From contig JAFRLW010000008.1 of the NCBI GenBank assembly GCA_017431035.1, positions 1 to 35,199 of the forward strand: DNA of 35,199 nucleotides, in the 5' to 3' direction. This document shows positions 13,525-21,528 of the stretch, piece after piece; position 1 is the first letter of the stretch, and every line of letters starts with the position of its first letter. The position numbers and the translations under genes are program-made. The DNA comes from Clostridia bacterium (GTDB lineage: Bacteria; Bacillota; Clostridia; Oscillospirales; Acutalibacteraceae). The notes under the pieces were generated by a model. The model did not search any database. It was given only the letters and a program-made list of their open reading frames with translations, and was not told the DNA's origin.

Positions 13525-14826
13525 ATGGCATTCAGAGAAAGCGGAAATCTAAAACCTTTTGAAAAGCACATATGGCTCAGCAGTCCCACTATGCACGGGG
13601 AAGAACTAAAGTATATGAGTGATGCTTTCAACACCAACTGGATGAGTACCGTTGGTGAAAACATTGATAAGGCGGAAGAACTCCTTGCGGATTATATAGG
13701 CGTTAAATATGCGGTAGCGCTCAGTTGCGGAACTGCGGCGCTTCATCTTGCGACAAAACTCGCCGGCGAAAAACTCTACGGTCAACCAAGACCCAACGAG
13801 GGCACTTTGTCGGGCAAAACCGTATTTGCAAGTGACTGTACTTTTGACGCAAGTATAAACCCTATCGCCTATGAAGACGGAAACGCCGTATTTATAGATA
13901 CCGAATATGACACCTGGAATATGGACCCTAAAGCGCTGGAGAAAGCGTTTAGTATTTATCCCGATGTTAAACTTGTTGTTTTGGCGCATCTTTACGGTAC
14001 GCCCGGCAAAGCGGAGGAGATTAAAGAAATATGCGACCGTCACGGCGCACTTATCGTTGAAGACGCCGCCGAGAGCCTTGGCGCAAAATACAAACTCGGT
14101 GATAAATGGGTAGAAACCGGAAGTCTCGGTGACTACAACTGCATTTCCTTTAACGGCAACAAAATAATAACCGGCTCTTCGGGCGGTATGTTCCTGACAA
14201 ACAGCAAAGAAGACGCCGAAAAGGTTCGTAAATGGAGTACGCAGTCAAGGGAAAACGCCCCCTGGTATCAACACGAGGAAATAGGTTATAACTACCGTAT
14301 GTCTAACGTTATAGCCGGTGTTGTCAGAGGTCAATTCCCCTATCTTTCAGAACATATCGCACAAAAGAAAGCCATTTATGAGCGTTATAAAGAGGGCTTC
14401 AAAGATTTACCCGTTAGTATGAACCCGTTTGACCGGGAAAAATCAGAGCCTAATTTCTGGCTGAGTTGTATGATAATCGATAAAGATTATATGTGCCCTC
14501 AGGCGAGAGACGATAATCACGCAGTATATAACAGTGAGAGTAACAAAAGTTGCCCCACCGAGATTTTGGAAACACTTTCCCGCTTTAATGCGGAGGGTCG
14601 CCCGATTTGGAAACCTATGCACGCTCAACCTATATACAGAAGTCATCCCTTTATTACCGCAAACGGTAACGGCAGAGCCGTAAGCAACGCTTATATAGAC
14701 ACCGGCAAAGCATTAGACGTCGGTATGGATATATTCAGCCGAGGACTTTGTTTGCCGAGCGATAACAAAATGACAGCGGAAGAGCAAGATAAAATAATTG
14801 AGATTATAAAGAATTGTTTTCGTTGA
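13525..14826 (+). CDS. DegT/DnrJ/EryC1-family sugar aminotransferase
   Basis: A 433-residue PLP enzyme. ATG 13525 is chosen because AGGA lies ten bases upstream; a GTG at 13516 directly abuts that site. Hallmarks are VALSCGTAALHLA (residues ~64-76), VEDAAESLGA (178-187, Asp180 pairing with the PLP ring) and the PLP lysine in SFNGNKIITG (Lys213), all as in the DegT family that transaminates keto-sugars on nucleotide carriers. The next gene encodes a 4,6-dehydratase that would make the UDP-4-keto-6-deoxy sugar substrate, so a PglE-like role (for example 4-amino-4,6-dideoxy-GlcNAc) is a reasonable inference. An asparagine/serine-rich loop near residues 327-347 looks like an insertion relative to typical members. 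Confidence 0.88.
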   Translation: MAFRESGNLKPFEKHIWLSSPTMHGEELKYMSDAFNTNWMSTVGENIDKAEELLADYIGVKYAVALSCGTAALHLATKLAGEKLYGQPRPNEGTLSGKTVFASDCTFDASINPIAYEDGNAVFIDTEYDTWNMDPKALEKAFSIYPDVKLVVLAHLYGTPGKAEEIKEICDRHGALIVEDAAESLGAKYKLGDKWVETGSLGDYNCISFNGNKIITGSSGGMFLTNSKEDAEKVRKWSTQSRENAPWYQHEEIGYNYRMSNVIAGVVRGQFPYLSEHIAQKKAIYERYKEGFKDLPVSMNPFDREKSEPNFWLSCMIIDKDYMCPQARDDNHAVYNSESNKSCPTEILETLSRFNAEGRPIWKPMHAQPIYRSHPFITANGNGRAVSNAYIDTGKALDVGMDIFSRGLCLPSDNKMTAEEQDKIIEIIKNCFR

Positions 14827-14862
14827 CAGTTTCCAAATTACATATAAAAGAAGGTTATCGTT

Positions 14863-16824
14863 ATGATGAAAAAAGCGCTTCATAATATTTCGGTTATGTT
14901 GTGGCGAATAGAAGCAATTTTTCTTTTTGTATGCGACTTTGTATTTTCAAGTTTTGCCTACTTTTTTGCACTTTGGATAAGATTTGACTGTGTTTACAGT
15001 AAAATCACACCCTTTTACCTTAAAGCATGGTACAACTTTACAATTCCCTACTCGCTTGCGGTTGTCCTTGTATTTTTCCTTTTAAGAGGATATAAAACCG
15101 TATGGCAATATGCCGGATTTTTTGAGTATGCCAAACTGATTACAGGCTCTATTGCCATGTCGGCGGCGCACGCAGTTGCTATTACCGTTATTTTCGGAAG
15201 AATGCCTCTCTCATATTATATTTTAGGTATGATTTTTCAGCTGGTGTTGGTTATTATTCCGAGAATTATGGCAAGTTTTATACACATATTTAGAGTTCTC
15301 AAACACAAAGCGGACGGAGAACGCAAAAACGTTATGCTTATAGGCGCCGGTTCAGCCGGACAACTTATCCTCAAAGATATTAAACTCTCAAGTCATATAA
15401 ACGAAAAGGTTGTTTGTTTTATAGACGACGACCCCAAAATGAGAGGTATGTATATCGAAAATATTCCCGTTGCGGGAAACAGGGATACTATTCTTGAAAA
15501 CGTCAAAAAGTACAATGTTCACAAGATTTATCTGACCATTCCCACCGCACCTGCTGCCGACAGGCGTGATATTCTGAACATTTGCAAAGAAACCGACTGC
15601 GAACTAAAGCAACTCCCTGCAATTTATCAAATTGTAAACGGTCAGGTGAACGTTGCAAGTATGAAAAGCGTTTCGGTTGAAGACCTGCTCGGACGTGACC
15701 CCATTAAAGCGGATATGGACGAGGTTTTCCGTTTTATAAACGGAAAGGTTGTTCTTGTTACGGGCGGCGGCGGAAGCATAGGTTCGGAACTTTGCCGTCA
15801 GATAGCAAATTGCAAACCAAAAAGACTGATAATCTTTGATATATTTGAAAACAATGCCTATTCAATTCAACTTGAACTAAGAGATAAACACCCCGAACTT
15901 GACCTTGTCACCCTTATCGGCTCGGTAAGGGACAGCAAACGGCTTGACCGGGTATTCAGTGACTATAAACCTCAAATCGTTTACCATGCGGCAGCTCATA
16001 AACACGTTCCTTTAATGGAAGACAGTCCTTGCGAGGCTATAAAAAACAACGCCATAGGCACCTACAACACCGCCTATGCCGCTATGAGTCACGGCACGGA
16101 GAGATTTGTTTTGGTTTCCACCGATAAGGCAGTAAACCCGACCAACATTATGGGGGCAAGCAAACGCCTTTGCGAGATGATTATTCAAAGTTTTGATAAA
16201 AAAATCAAAGAGGGCGAAGCCGACAAAATACCACCCATTTTCACCCACTCTAAAAAACTTGACCAAGACAAAGAAAACATAGACCTTAAAAATGCTAAAA
16301 CCGAGTTTGTTGCCGTTCGTTTCGGAAATGTGCTGGGGTCTAGCGGTTCGGTTGTTCCGCTATTCAAAAAACAAATTGCCGAAGGCGGACCCGTCACGGT
16401 TACTCACCCTGATATAATCAGATATTTTATGACTATACCCGAGGCGGTAAGCCTTGTTATGACTGCAGGCACCTACGCTAAAGGCGGAGAGATATTTGTT
16501 CTTGATATGGGAAATCCCGTCAAGATAGATACTTTGGCACGTAACCTTATAAGGCTTTCCGGTTTTACGCCCGACGTGGATATAAAAATAGAATACACGG
16601 GTCTTAGACCCGGCGAAAAATTATATGAAGAAAAGTTAATGGCTGAAGAAGGACTAAAAAAGACCGATAACAGCCTTATACATATCGGTTGCCCTATTCC
16701 ATTTGACACAGACGAGTTCCTTATCAAAATGGAATACCTCACAAATGCGGCATATAACAATACTACTGAAATAAAAGAAATTGTTGAAAAAATAGTCCTC
16801 ACCTATCATCCGGCCGAAAACTAA
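14863..16824 (+). CDS. Membrane-anchored nucleotide-sugar 4,6-dehydratase (PglF/CapD/EpsC-like)
   Basis: A 653-residue protein. Four N-terminal membrane helices (residues ~15-40, 62-76, 96-112, 120-140) precede a CoA-binding-like Rossmann domain (GAGSAG, 161-166) and a C-terminal short-chain dehydrogenase domain with GGGGSIG (301-307). The active site is STDKAVNPTNIMGASK (419-434): Met430 takes the place of the usual tyrosine, as in the PglF/FlaA1 group that acts on UDP-GlcNAc. Relative to common members there is an extra hydrophilic segment at about residues 450-478 (EADKIPPIFTHSKKLDQDKE) before TEFVAVRFGNVLGSSG. It lies 36 bp after the aminotransferase gene in one operon and ends at a terminator. 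It probably supplies the keto-sugar for that enzyme. Confidence 0.9.
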   Translation: MMKKALHNISVMLWRIEAIFLFVCDFVFSSFAYFFALWIRFDCVYSKITPFYLKAWYNFTIPYSLAVVLVFFLLRGYKTVWQYAGFFEYAKLITGSIAMSAAHAVAITVIFGRMPLSYYILGMIFQLVLVIIPRIMASFIHIFRVLKHKADGERKNVMLIGAGSAGQLILKDIKLSSHINEKVVCFIDDDPKMRGMYIENIPVAGNRDTILENVKKYNVHKIYLTIPTAPAADRRDILNICKETDCELKQLPAIYQIVNGQVNVASMKSVSVEDLLGRDPIKADMDEVFRFINGKVVLVTGGGGSIGSELCRQIANCKPKRLIIFDIFENNAYSIQLELRDKHPELDLVTLIGSVRDSKRLDRVFSDYKPQIVYHAAAHKHVPLMEDSPCEAIKNNAIGTYNTAYAAMSHGTERFVLVSTDKAVNPTNIMGASKRLCEMIIQSFDKKIKEGEADKIPPIFTHSKKLDQDKENIDLKNAKTEFVAVRFGNVLGSSGSVVPLFKKQIAEGGPVTVTHPDIIRYFMTIPEAVSLVMTAGTYAKGGEIFVLDMGNPVKIDTLARNLIRLSGFTPDVDIKIEYTGLRPGEKLYEEKLMAEEGLKKTDNSLIHIGCPIPFDTDEFLIKMEYLTNAAYNNTTEIKEIVEKIVLTYHPAEN

Positions 16825-16825
16825 A

Positions 16826-16862
16826 ATAAGGGTGTACCTCTAGGCGTGGTACACCCTATTTG
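16826..16862 (+). terminator. Terminator of the aminotransferase-dehydratase operon
   Basis: GGGTGTACC (16830-16838) pairs perfectly with GGTACACCC (16848-16856), followed by TATTTG. Confidence 0.78.
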
Positions 16863-16866
16863 TTTG

Positions 16867-16895
16867 TTGACAAAATATGACTATTTTAGTATAAT
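16867..16895 (+). promoter_or_regulatory. Consensus promoter of rfbB
   Basis: TTGACA (16867-16872), 17-bp spacer, TATAAT (16890-16895): perfect sigma-A consensus. It shows that rfbB is transcribed separately from the upstream operon, and strongly. Confidence 0.88.
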
Positions 16896-16926
16896 TAACT
16901 TACAAAATTGGAAAGAGGATGACAGT

Positions 16927-17946
16927 ATGACAATCGTTGTTACCGGAGGCGCCGGTTTTATCGGCTCAAACTTTATTTTCTATAGTCTTAAGGCTCATCC
17001 CGACTATAGAATAGTTTGTATTGATAAGTTGACTTATGCAGGCAATCTTTCAACCCTTAAACCTGTTATGGACAACAAAAACTTCCGCTTTGTAAAACTT
17101 GATATTTGCGACAGAGAGGGCGTATATAAACTTTTCGATGAAGAAAAGCCTGACGTTGTCGTAAACTTTGCGGCGGAGAGTCACGTTGACCGTTCTATAG
17201 AAAATCCGTCTATCTTCCTTGAAACAAACGTTATCGGCACGGGCGTTATGCTTGACGCCGCAAGGAAATACGGTGTTAAACGTTATCATCAGGTATCTAC
17301 CGACGAGGTTTACGGCGATTTGCCGCTTGACAGACCTGACCTGTTCTTTACTGAAGAAACCCCGATTCATACAAGCAGTCCGTACAGCAGCAGTAAAGCC
17401 GGAGCCGATTTGCTTGTTATGGCATACTACAGAACATATGGTTTGCCGGTTACTATCAGCCGTTGTTCCAACAACTACGGACCTTATCATTTCCCCGAAA
17501 AACTTATCCCTCTTATGATAGCCAACTGTCTTAACGACAAGCCTCTTCCCGTTTACGGTGAGGGATTGAATGTTCGTGACTGGCTCTACGTTGAGGACCA
17601 TTGCAAAGCGATAGACCTTATTATTCACAAAGGTCGTGTAGGCGAGGTTTATAACGTCGGCGGTCATAATGAGATGAAGAATATCGATATAGTAAAACTG
17701 ATTTGTAAAGAACTCGGTAAACCGGAGAGTCTTATCACTCACGTAACCGACCGTAAAGGTCACGATATGCGCTACGCTATCGACCCCACCAAAATACATA
17801 ACGAACTTGGCTGGTTGCCTGAAACAACCTTCAAAGAGGGTATCAAAAAGACTATCGAGTGGTATCTTAACAACCGTGAGTGGTGGGAAGAAATTATCTC
17901 GGGCGAATACCAGAATTACTATGAAAAAATGTATGGAAACAGATAA
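16927..17946 (+). CDS. rfbB: dTDP-glucose 4,6-dehydratase
   Basis: A 339-residue short-chain dehydrogenase. The start at 16927 (MTIVVTGGAGFIGSN) follows AGAGGATG; the open frame further upstream runs through the promoter. It has the NAD-binding TGGAGFIG (residues 6-13), the catalytic TDEVYGDL loop and YSSSKAGADLLV (Tyr-x3-Lys), plus NNYGPYHFPEKLIPLMI, as in RmlB/RfbB. It converts dTDP-glucose to dTDP-4-keto-6-deoxyglucose, the second step toward dTDP-rhamnose and related sugars. rmlA, rmlC and rmlD are not adjacent, so the remaining steps are encoded elsewhere, or the product goes to another deoxysugar. Confidence 0.94.
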   Translation: MTIVVTGGAGFIGSNFIFYSLKAHPDYRIVCIDKLTYAGNLSTLKPVMDNKNFRFVKLDICDREGVYKLFDEEKPDVVVNFAAESHVDRSIENPSIFLETNVIGTGVMLDAARKYGVKRYHQVSTDEVYGDLPLDRPDLFFTEETPIHTSSPYSSSKAGADLLVMAYYRTYGLPVTISRCSNNYGPYHFPEKLIPLMIANCLNDKPLPVYGEGLNVRDWLYVEDHCKAIDLIIHKGRVGEVYNVGGHNEMKNIDIVKLICKELGKPESLITHVTDRKGHDMRYAIDPTKIHNELGWLPETTFKEGIKKTIEWYLNNREWWEEIISGEYQNYYEKMYGNR

Positions 17947-17985
17947 AGGCTAACATATAAATCATAATTGAAAGGACGAAATTAT

Positions 17986-18519
17986 ATGGCTTTTTGTACT
18001 AAATGCGGAGCAAACATACCCGAGGGCAGTAATTTTTGCACAAGTTGCGGCGAACCTGTATCTGCGCAAGGCGCCGGTCAGGAAAATAACCAACAACAGA
18101 ACTATCAACAACCCGTTTATGCCAATCAAGGCGCACCCGTAGGACCTATCAGTTTCGGTCAGAGAAATATTGCGGTTGCAATTATTTTATCAATTGTAAC
18201 CTGCGGTATTTACGGTATATACTGGCTTATAAAAATTGTTGATGAACTCAACGAGGCATCAGGCAATATGAACGGAACATCGGGCGGTATGGTTTTCCTA
18301 CTTTCTCTTATCACCTGCGGCATATACGGACTTTACTGGTTCTACAAAGCCGGTGAAATGGTAAACCAGGCTAAATACAGACGCAATATGTACACCGATT
18401 CAAGTTCGGGAATTGTATATCTTCTTCTCGGTATTTTCGGACTTGGCATTATTGCATACGCTCTTATTCAAAACGAACTCAACAAAATTGCCGCTTTCCA
18501 CGGTGCGCCCGCTGCATAA
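17986..18519 (+). CDS. Zinc-ribbon DUF4234 membrane protein
   Basis: A 177-residue protein; ATG 17986 follows GAAAGGACG. A zinc ribbon at the N-terminus (CTKCGANIP...CTSCGEPV, residues ~4-25) is followed by a Gln/Asn-rich linker and a DUF4234-type membrane domain with two repeats of a TCGIYGIYW/TCGIYGLYWF helix motif (about residues 65-80 and 108-123) and a third helix near 145-162. The function of DUF4234 proteins is unknown. It follows rfbB by 39 bp without a terminator and overlaps the next gene by one base, so these two genes are probably co-expressed with rfbB. Confidence 0.85.
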   Translation: MAFCTKCGANIPEGSNFCTSCGEPVSAQGAGQENNQQQNYQQPVYANQGAPVGPISFGQRNIAVAIILSIVTCGIYGIYWLIKIVDELNEASGNMNGTSGGMVFLLSLITCGIYGLYWFYKAGEMVNQAKYRRNMYTDSSSGIVYLLLGIFGLGIIAYALIQNELNKIAAFHGAPAA

Positions 18520-18884
18520 TGGCTGACCGTGCTAAAAAAGTAATAAAAGGCGCCCTGATCCTCGCACTGATCGGGGCGCTTTATGCTTTGTTTGTTCATC
18601 TTTTTCATATCGGAATACCCTGCCCTATTAAACTTATAAGCGGCTTTAGTTGTCCCGGGTGCGGTGTGACAAGGATGTGTATGGCACTTTTAAGACTTGA
18701 TTTTATAAGCGCTTACAAAGCGAACAAAGTTCTCTTTTGTCTATTGCCATTGCTAACCGTATTAGCGGCAAGAATGATATATCTGTATATTAGAAAAGGC
18801 AGTACAAAGGACCGGTTTTCCACATATCTGTTATGGATTATCATTGCTGTTTTGCTGATATGGGGAATTGTAAGAAATATATAA
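18519..18884 (+). CDS. DUF2752 small membrane protein
   Basis: A 121-residue protein starting in a TAATG stop/start overlap. It has an N-terminal helix, the DUF2752 core CPIKLISGFSCPGCGVTRMC (residues ~32-51, with CPGCG) followed by LDFISAYKANKVLF, then two more helices near 65-85 and 103-120. DUF2752 proteins are small bacterial membrane proteins of unknown function, often next to zinc-ribbon DUF4234-type genes. The paired Cys residues could bind a metal or form a disulfide. Confidence 0.88.
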   Translation: MADRAKKVIKGALILALIGALYALFVHLFHIGIPCPIKLISGFSCPGCGVTRMCMALLRLDFISAYKANKVLFCLLPLLTVLAARMIYLYIRKGSTKDRFSTYLLWIIIAVLLIWGIVRNI

Positions 18885-18916
18885 GACGAGGTAAAAGTTT
18901 ACCTCGTCTTTTTTTT
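18881..18916. terminator. Bidirectional terminator
   Basis: GACGAGGTAAA (18885-18895) pairs with TTTACCTCGTC (18898-18908), with a T-run on the plus side. It separates the plus-strand block from the convergent minus-strand operon. Confidence 0.9.
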
Positions 18917-19763
18917 ACAGCGAATTATAATAATCGCTCATTTGTTTTGCATCCTCAGTTTGAGTTCCTGCCGACTCGCAAATAAAACGGATACTGCATC
19001 CTTTTTTGAAAGCCAATTCCATAACCGGCTCAAAATCGGGACCGTATACAGTATCGGCAAAGGTCAGGTGCCTTACCTCTCCCCCTGCGGAGTACTGGAT
19101 TTTTGAAAAGTGAGAGTGGAAGTTTTTAAGCCTTTCGATACCTAGTCTATTCTCTATAGCGTCAAATATTACTCCAAAATCATCTTTCGTTTTAAGGGAG
19201 CCTAAATCCCTGGCGTTAAGATGTCCGAAATCTATACAGGGAAGCAGTCTTTCATCAAGGGCACAAAGTTCAATAACCTCGTCTAAAGTACCGAGTTGGT
19301 TTATTTTTCCCATAGTTTCGGGACAAATATGTATATGGCCTAAATGTTCATTATCAAGTGTGTCAAGCGCCAGTTTCATAGTGCCTTTAGCAAGAGAGAG
19401 AGCCTCTTCACGTGATATTTTGGCACAAGAGCCTGTGTGAACGATTATGCGGTCGCCTCCCATAGCGTTTACCGCTCTTGCAGAGGCTAATATATAGTTT
19501 ATGGAATTAAGTCTTTTTTCTTCTTCAACGCTCGACATAGAGATATAATACGGAGCGTGTAAAGAAAGGGTTATCCCCTTTTCTTTTGAGAGGCGTCCAA
19601 GTTCCTTTGCCTTTTCCTCGCCTATATTAACTCCTCTTCCGCATTGATATTCAAAGGCGGTAAGACCGAACTTTGTGAGGTATTCCGGCACATCGAGAGA
19701 GGACTTGTAGCCCATTGATTTGAAACTCTCGGCGGTGCCTGCCGGTCCGAATAAACAAGCCAT
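18915..19763 (-). CDS. Endonuclease IV-like TIM-barrel protein
   Basis: A 282-residue protein of the Nfo/xylose-isomerase-like TIM-barrel superfamily. Probable metal ligands are visible in order: LHAPYYIS (His), IVHTGSC (His), CPETMGK (Glu), CIDFGHLNARD (Asp, His), FHSHFSKI (His) and CESAGTQ (Glu). This matches the trinuclear zinc site of deoxyribonuclease IV, which cuts DNA at abasic sites. The opening FGPAGTAESFK differs from classical Nfo, so a related apurinic endonuclease is the safer name. It is the last gene of the minus-strand operon and starts 3 bp after yqeG ends. Confidence 0.82.
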   Translation of the reverse strand: MACLFGPAGTAESFKSMGYKSSLDVPEYLTKFGLTAFEYQCGRGVNIGEEKAKELGRLSKEKGITLSLHAPYYISMSSVEEEKRLNSINYILASARAVNAMGGDRIIVHTGSCAKISREEALSLAKGTMKLALDTLDNEHLGHIHICPETMGKINQLGTLDEVIELCALDERLLPCIDFGHLNARDLGSLKTKDDFGVIFDAIENRLGIERLKNFHSHFSKIQYSAGGEVRHLTFADTVYGPDFEPVMELAFKKGCSIRFICESAGTQTEDAKQMSDYYNSL

Positions 19764-19766
19764 AAT

Positions 19767-20267
19767 TTATATCTCCGTTTTTTTGATGTTATGTATTTTG
19801 AAAACAAGTTTTTCAAGTTTTCTCTTTAGTCTGAAACGCAGTTGTTTTTCAGGTTTTATAGGCGTCAAAAGAATAGTTTTAACGCCCGTGAGGTTTCCGC
19901 CTAAAACGTCGGTGAATACTTGGTCGCCAACTATGGCGGTATGTTTTCGCTTTTCACCGAGTTTTTTTGTTGCCCTAAAGTAGCCTATCGGCAGGGGTTT
20001 CATCCCCGAACTGATAAAAGGCAGTTTTATTCTTTTTGAAAAAGGCTCTATGCGGTGTTTTAACGAGTTGGATAAAACCATAAGTTTTATGCCGCTGTCG
20101 TGCATTTCTTTTTTCCACTCTTCAAAGCCCTCAACAATTTTGGTGCCGTGATGGGTGGAAAGGGTATTATCAACGTCAAGTATCAACGCCCGAATAGAGT
20201 GTTTTTTTAATATATCGGGCGTTATCTCGGTTATTCTGTCAAGTTTTATATGTGGTTTTAATAACAC
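19767..20267 (-). CDS. yqeG: YqeG-family HAD IIIA phosphatase
   Basis: A 166-residue HAD enzyme. Motif I is ALILDVDNTLSTHHG (DxDNT, residues ~30-44), motif II LMVLSNS (~60-66), and the late motif GDQVFTDVLGGN with KTILLTP (~114-138). Bacillus YqeG belongs to the same group as mitochondrial phosphatidylglycerophosphatase Gep4/PTPMT-like HADs, so lipid phosphate hydrolysis is possible, but the substrate in Firmicutes is not established here. It lies between the lipoprotein and the endonuclease-like gene in the operon. Confidence 0.88.
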   Translation of the reverse strand: MLLKPHIKLDRITEITPDILKKHSIRALILDVDNTLSTHHGTKIVEGFEEWKKEMHDSGIKLMVLSNSLKHRIEPFSKRIKLPFISSGMKPLPIGYFRATKKLGEKRKHTAIVGDQVFTDVLGGNLTGVKTILLTPIKPEKQLRFRLKRKLEKLVFKIHNIKKTEI

Positions 20268-20283
20268 TACCGTTACTCCTGTT

Positions 20284-20772
20284 TTATTGTTTGTAACCTA
20301 TCGCTTTTATACCGGAATAAAGGGTTCCTTCATTATGGAAAAAGTATGTGTTATAAAGGTCGATTTTGACCCTTCCCTCTTCTACGGAAAAATAAGCCTC
20401 ATAAATTGAGGTGCGGTCATCGGATACATAGGATTGATAAAACTTTCCCGTTTCCTCGCTATACTCGGTTTCTATATTCTCAAGCACTTCCTCTTTAAGA
20501 GGAGAGATTTCAACATTACTTTTTAGGATTTGAATAACCATTTTGTCGCCGTACCTTGTGACAAAAACGTTATACTCCTCACCATTGTATTTAATGGGAT
20601 AAATACCCTCTATATCATTAAAAGGCGGACGAACTTTTTGCTTTATTTTGGTTGAAGATGAAAAAATGTTGTCCATTTGCGACTCGTTGAGGGTATATTT
20701 TTGCTCTGTACAAGAGCAAAGAATTGTACAAATAATAAGCATAAAAAGTGTAAGGGAAATTACTCTTTTCAT
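20284..20772 (-). CDS. Small lipoprotein
   Basis: A 162-residue protein with a lipoprotein signal (MKRVISLTLFMLIICTILCS then C21, lipobox ILCSC). The mature part has beta-rich segments such as GIYPIKYNGEEYNVFVTRYG and EGRVKIDLYNTYFFHNEG, and I see no known domain. AAGGAG lies directly upstream of ATG 20772. It is transcribed between the Nif3-like gene and yqeG, with gaps of 9 and 16 bp. Function unknown. Confidence 0.7.
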   Translation of the reverse strand: MKRVISLTLFMLIICTILCSCTEQKYTLNESQMDNIFSSSTKIKQKVRPPFNDIEGIYPIKYNGEEYNVFVTRYGDKMVIQILKSNVEISPLKEEVLENIETEYSEETGKFYQSYVSDDRTSIYEAYFSVEEGRVKIDLYNTYFFHNEGTLYSGIKAIGYKQ

Positions 20773-20781
20773 ATTTACTCC

Positions 20782-21525
20782 TTAAATATATTTTATTTTT
20801 TTATTATTTACGGGAAACACACTTATTTCTTTGAACTTTTTTTCTAACATTTGCGAAAGCGGTTTTACCACAACATCTTCACTTTGGTAGTGACCGCAGT
20901 CAAAAACGGCTATTTTTTTGTTTATCGCTTCAATAAATGTTTTGTGCTTTACATCGGCGGTTATAAGGGCGTCAAAGCCGTTTTCTATTGCCTCATCAAT
21001 ATAATCTCCGCCTGAGCCTGAACATACAAGCGCAGTATTTATCTCGCCCTCGCCCACGTATCTTACGGCGGTTGAAAGATTTTCTTTAATAGTCTTTGCC
21101 AGAGTGTCGGCAGTCATTTGAACCTTTGCACTGCGAAGGGCAAAACCGTCTTTTGCGATGTATTTTTTTATGCTTTTAAGCCCCAAACTCTCGCAAAGGC
21201 AAACGGTAGTTCCTTTATTTGAAACATCAAGGTTTGTATGCATTGAAATGACCGAAATGCCGTTTTTTATCGCTTTATAAACAACGCCGTTTGCCGTTAC
21301 TTCCTTTAAGGGATTAAAAATCACGGGATGATGAGTGACAATAAGATTAGCACCCTTTTTAACGGCATAATCTATGGTGTTTATATCACAGTCAAGACTG
21401 ACAACAACGCCGGTTGTGTTCTCTTTTCTGTCACCTGCAAGAAAGCCGGGATTATCAAAATCTAATGCGTCTAAGAGCGGAAACTCTTTACATAGATACT
21501 CAAATATTTTACCGTTTGTAGTCAT
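20782..21525 (-). CDS. Nif3-like dinuclear metal-centre protein (YqfO/GCH-I type 2 family)
   Basis: A 247-residue protein of the Nif3/YbgI family in its short form, without the inserted PII-like domain. Metal-binding motifs are VTHHPVIF (residues ~59-66), ISMHTNLDV (~93-101) and, near the C-terminus, FDCGHYQSEDVV. The N-terminal WD-equivalent region FDNPGFLAG is also typical. Members bind two metal ions; the reaction is unsettled (some are annotated as GTP cyclohydrolase I type 2). It follows glnS by 3 bp. In many Firmicutes this gene sits beside a tRNA methyltransferase gene (trmK); here it is not. Confidence 0.9.
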   Translation of the reverse strand: MTTNGKIFEYLCKEFPLLDALDFDNPGFLAGDRKENTTGVVVSLDCDINTIDYAVKKGANLIVTHHPVIFNPLKEVTANGVVYKAIKNGISVISMHTNLDVSNKGTTVCLCESLGLKSIKKYIAKDGFALRSAKVQMTADTLAKTIKENLSTAVRYVGEGEINTALVCSGSGGDYIDEAIENGFDALITADVKHKTFIEAINKKIAVFDCGHYQSEDVVVKPLSQMLEKKFKEISVFPVNNKKIKYI

Positions 21526-21528
21526 ATC

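Noticed and set aside
17050-17799. 249-codon minus-strand frame inside rfbB
   Set aside because: Antisense shadow; rfbB carries complete catalytic motifs on the other strand.
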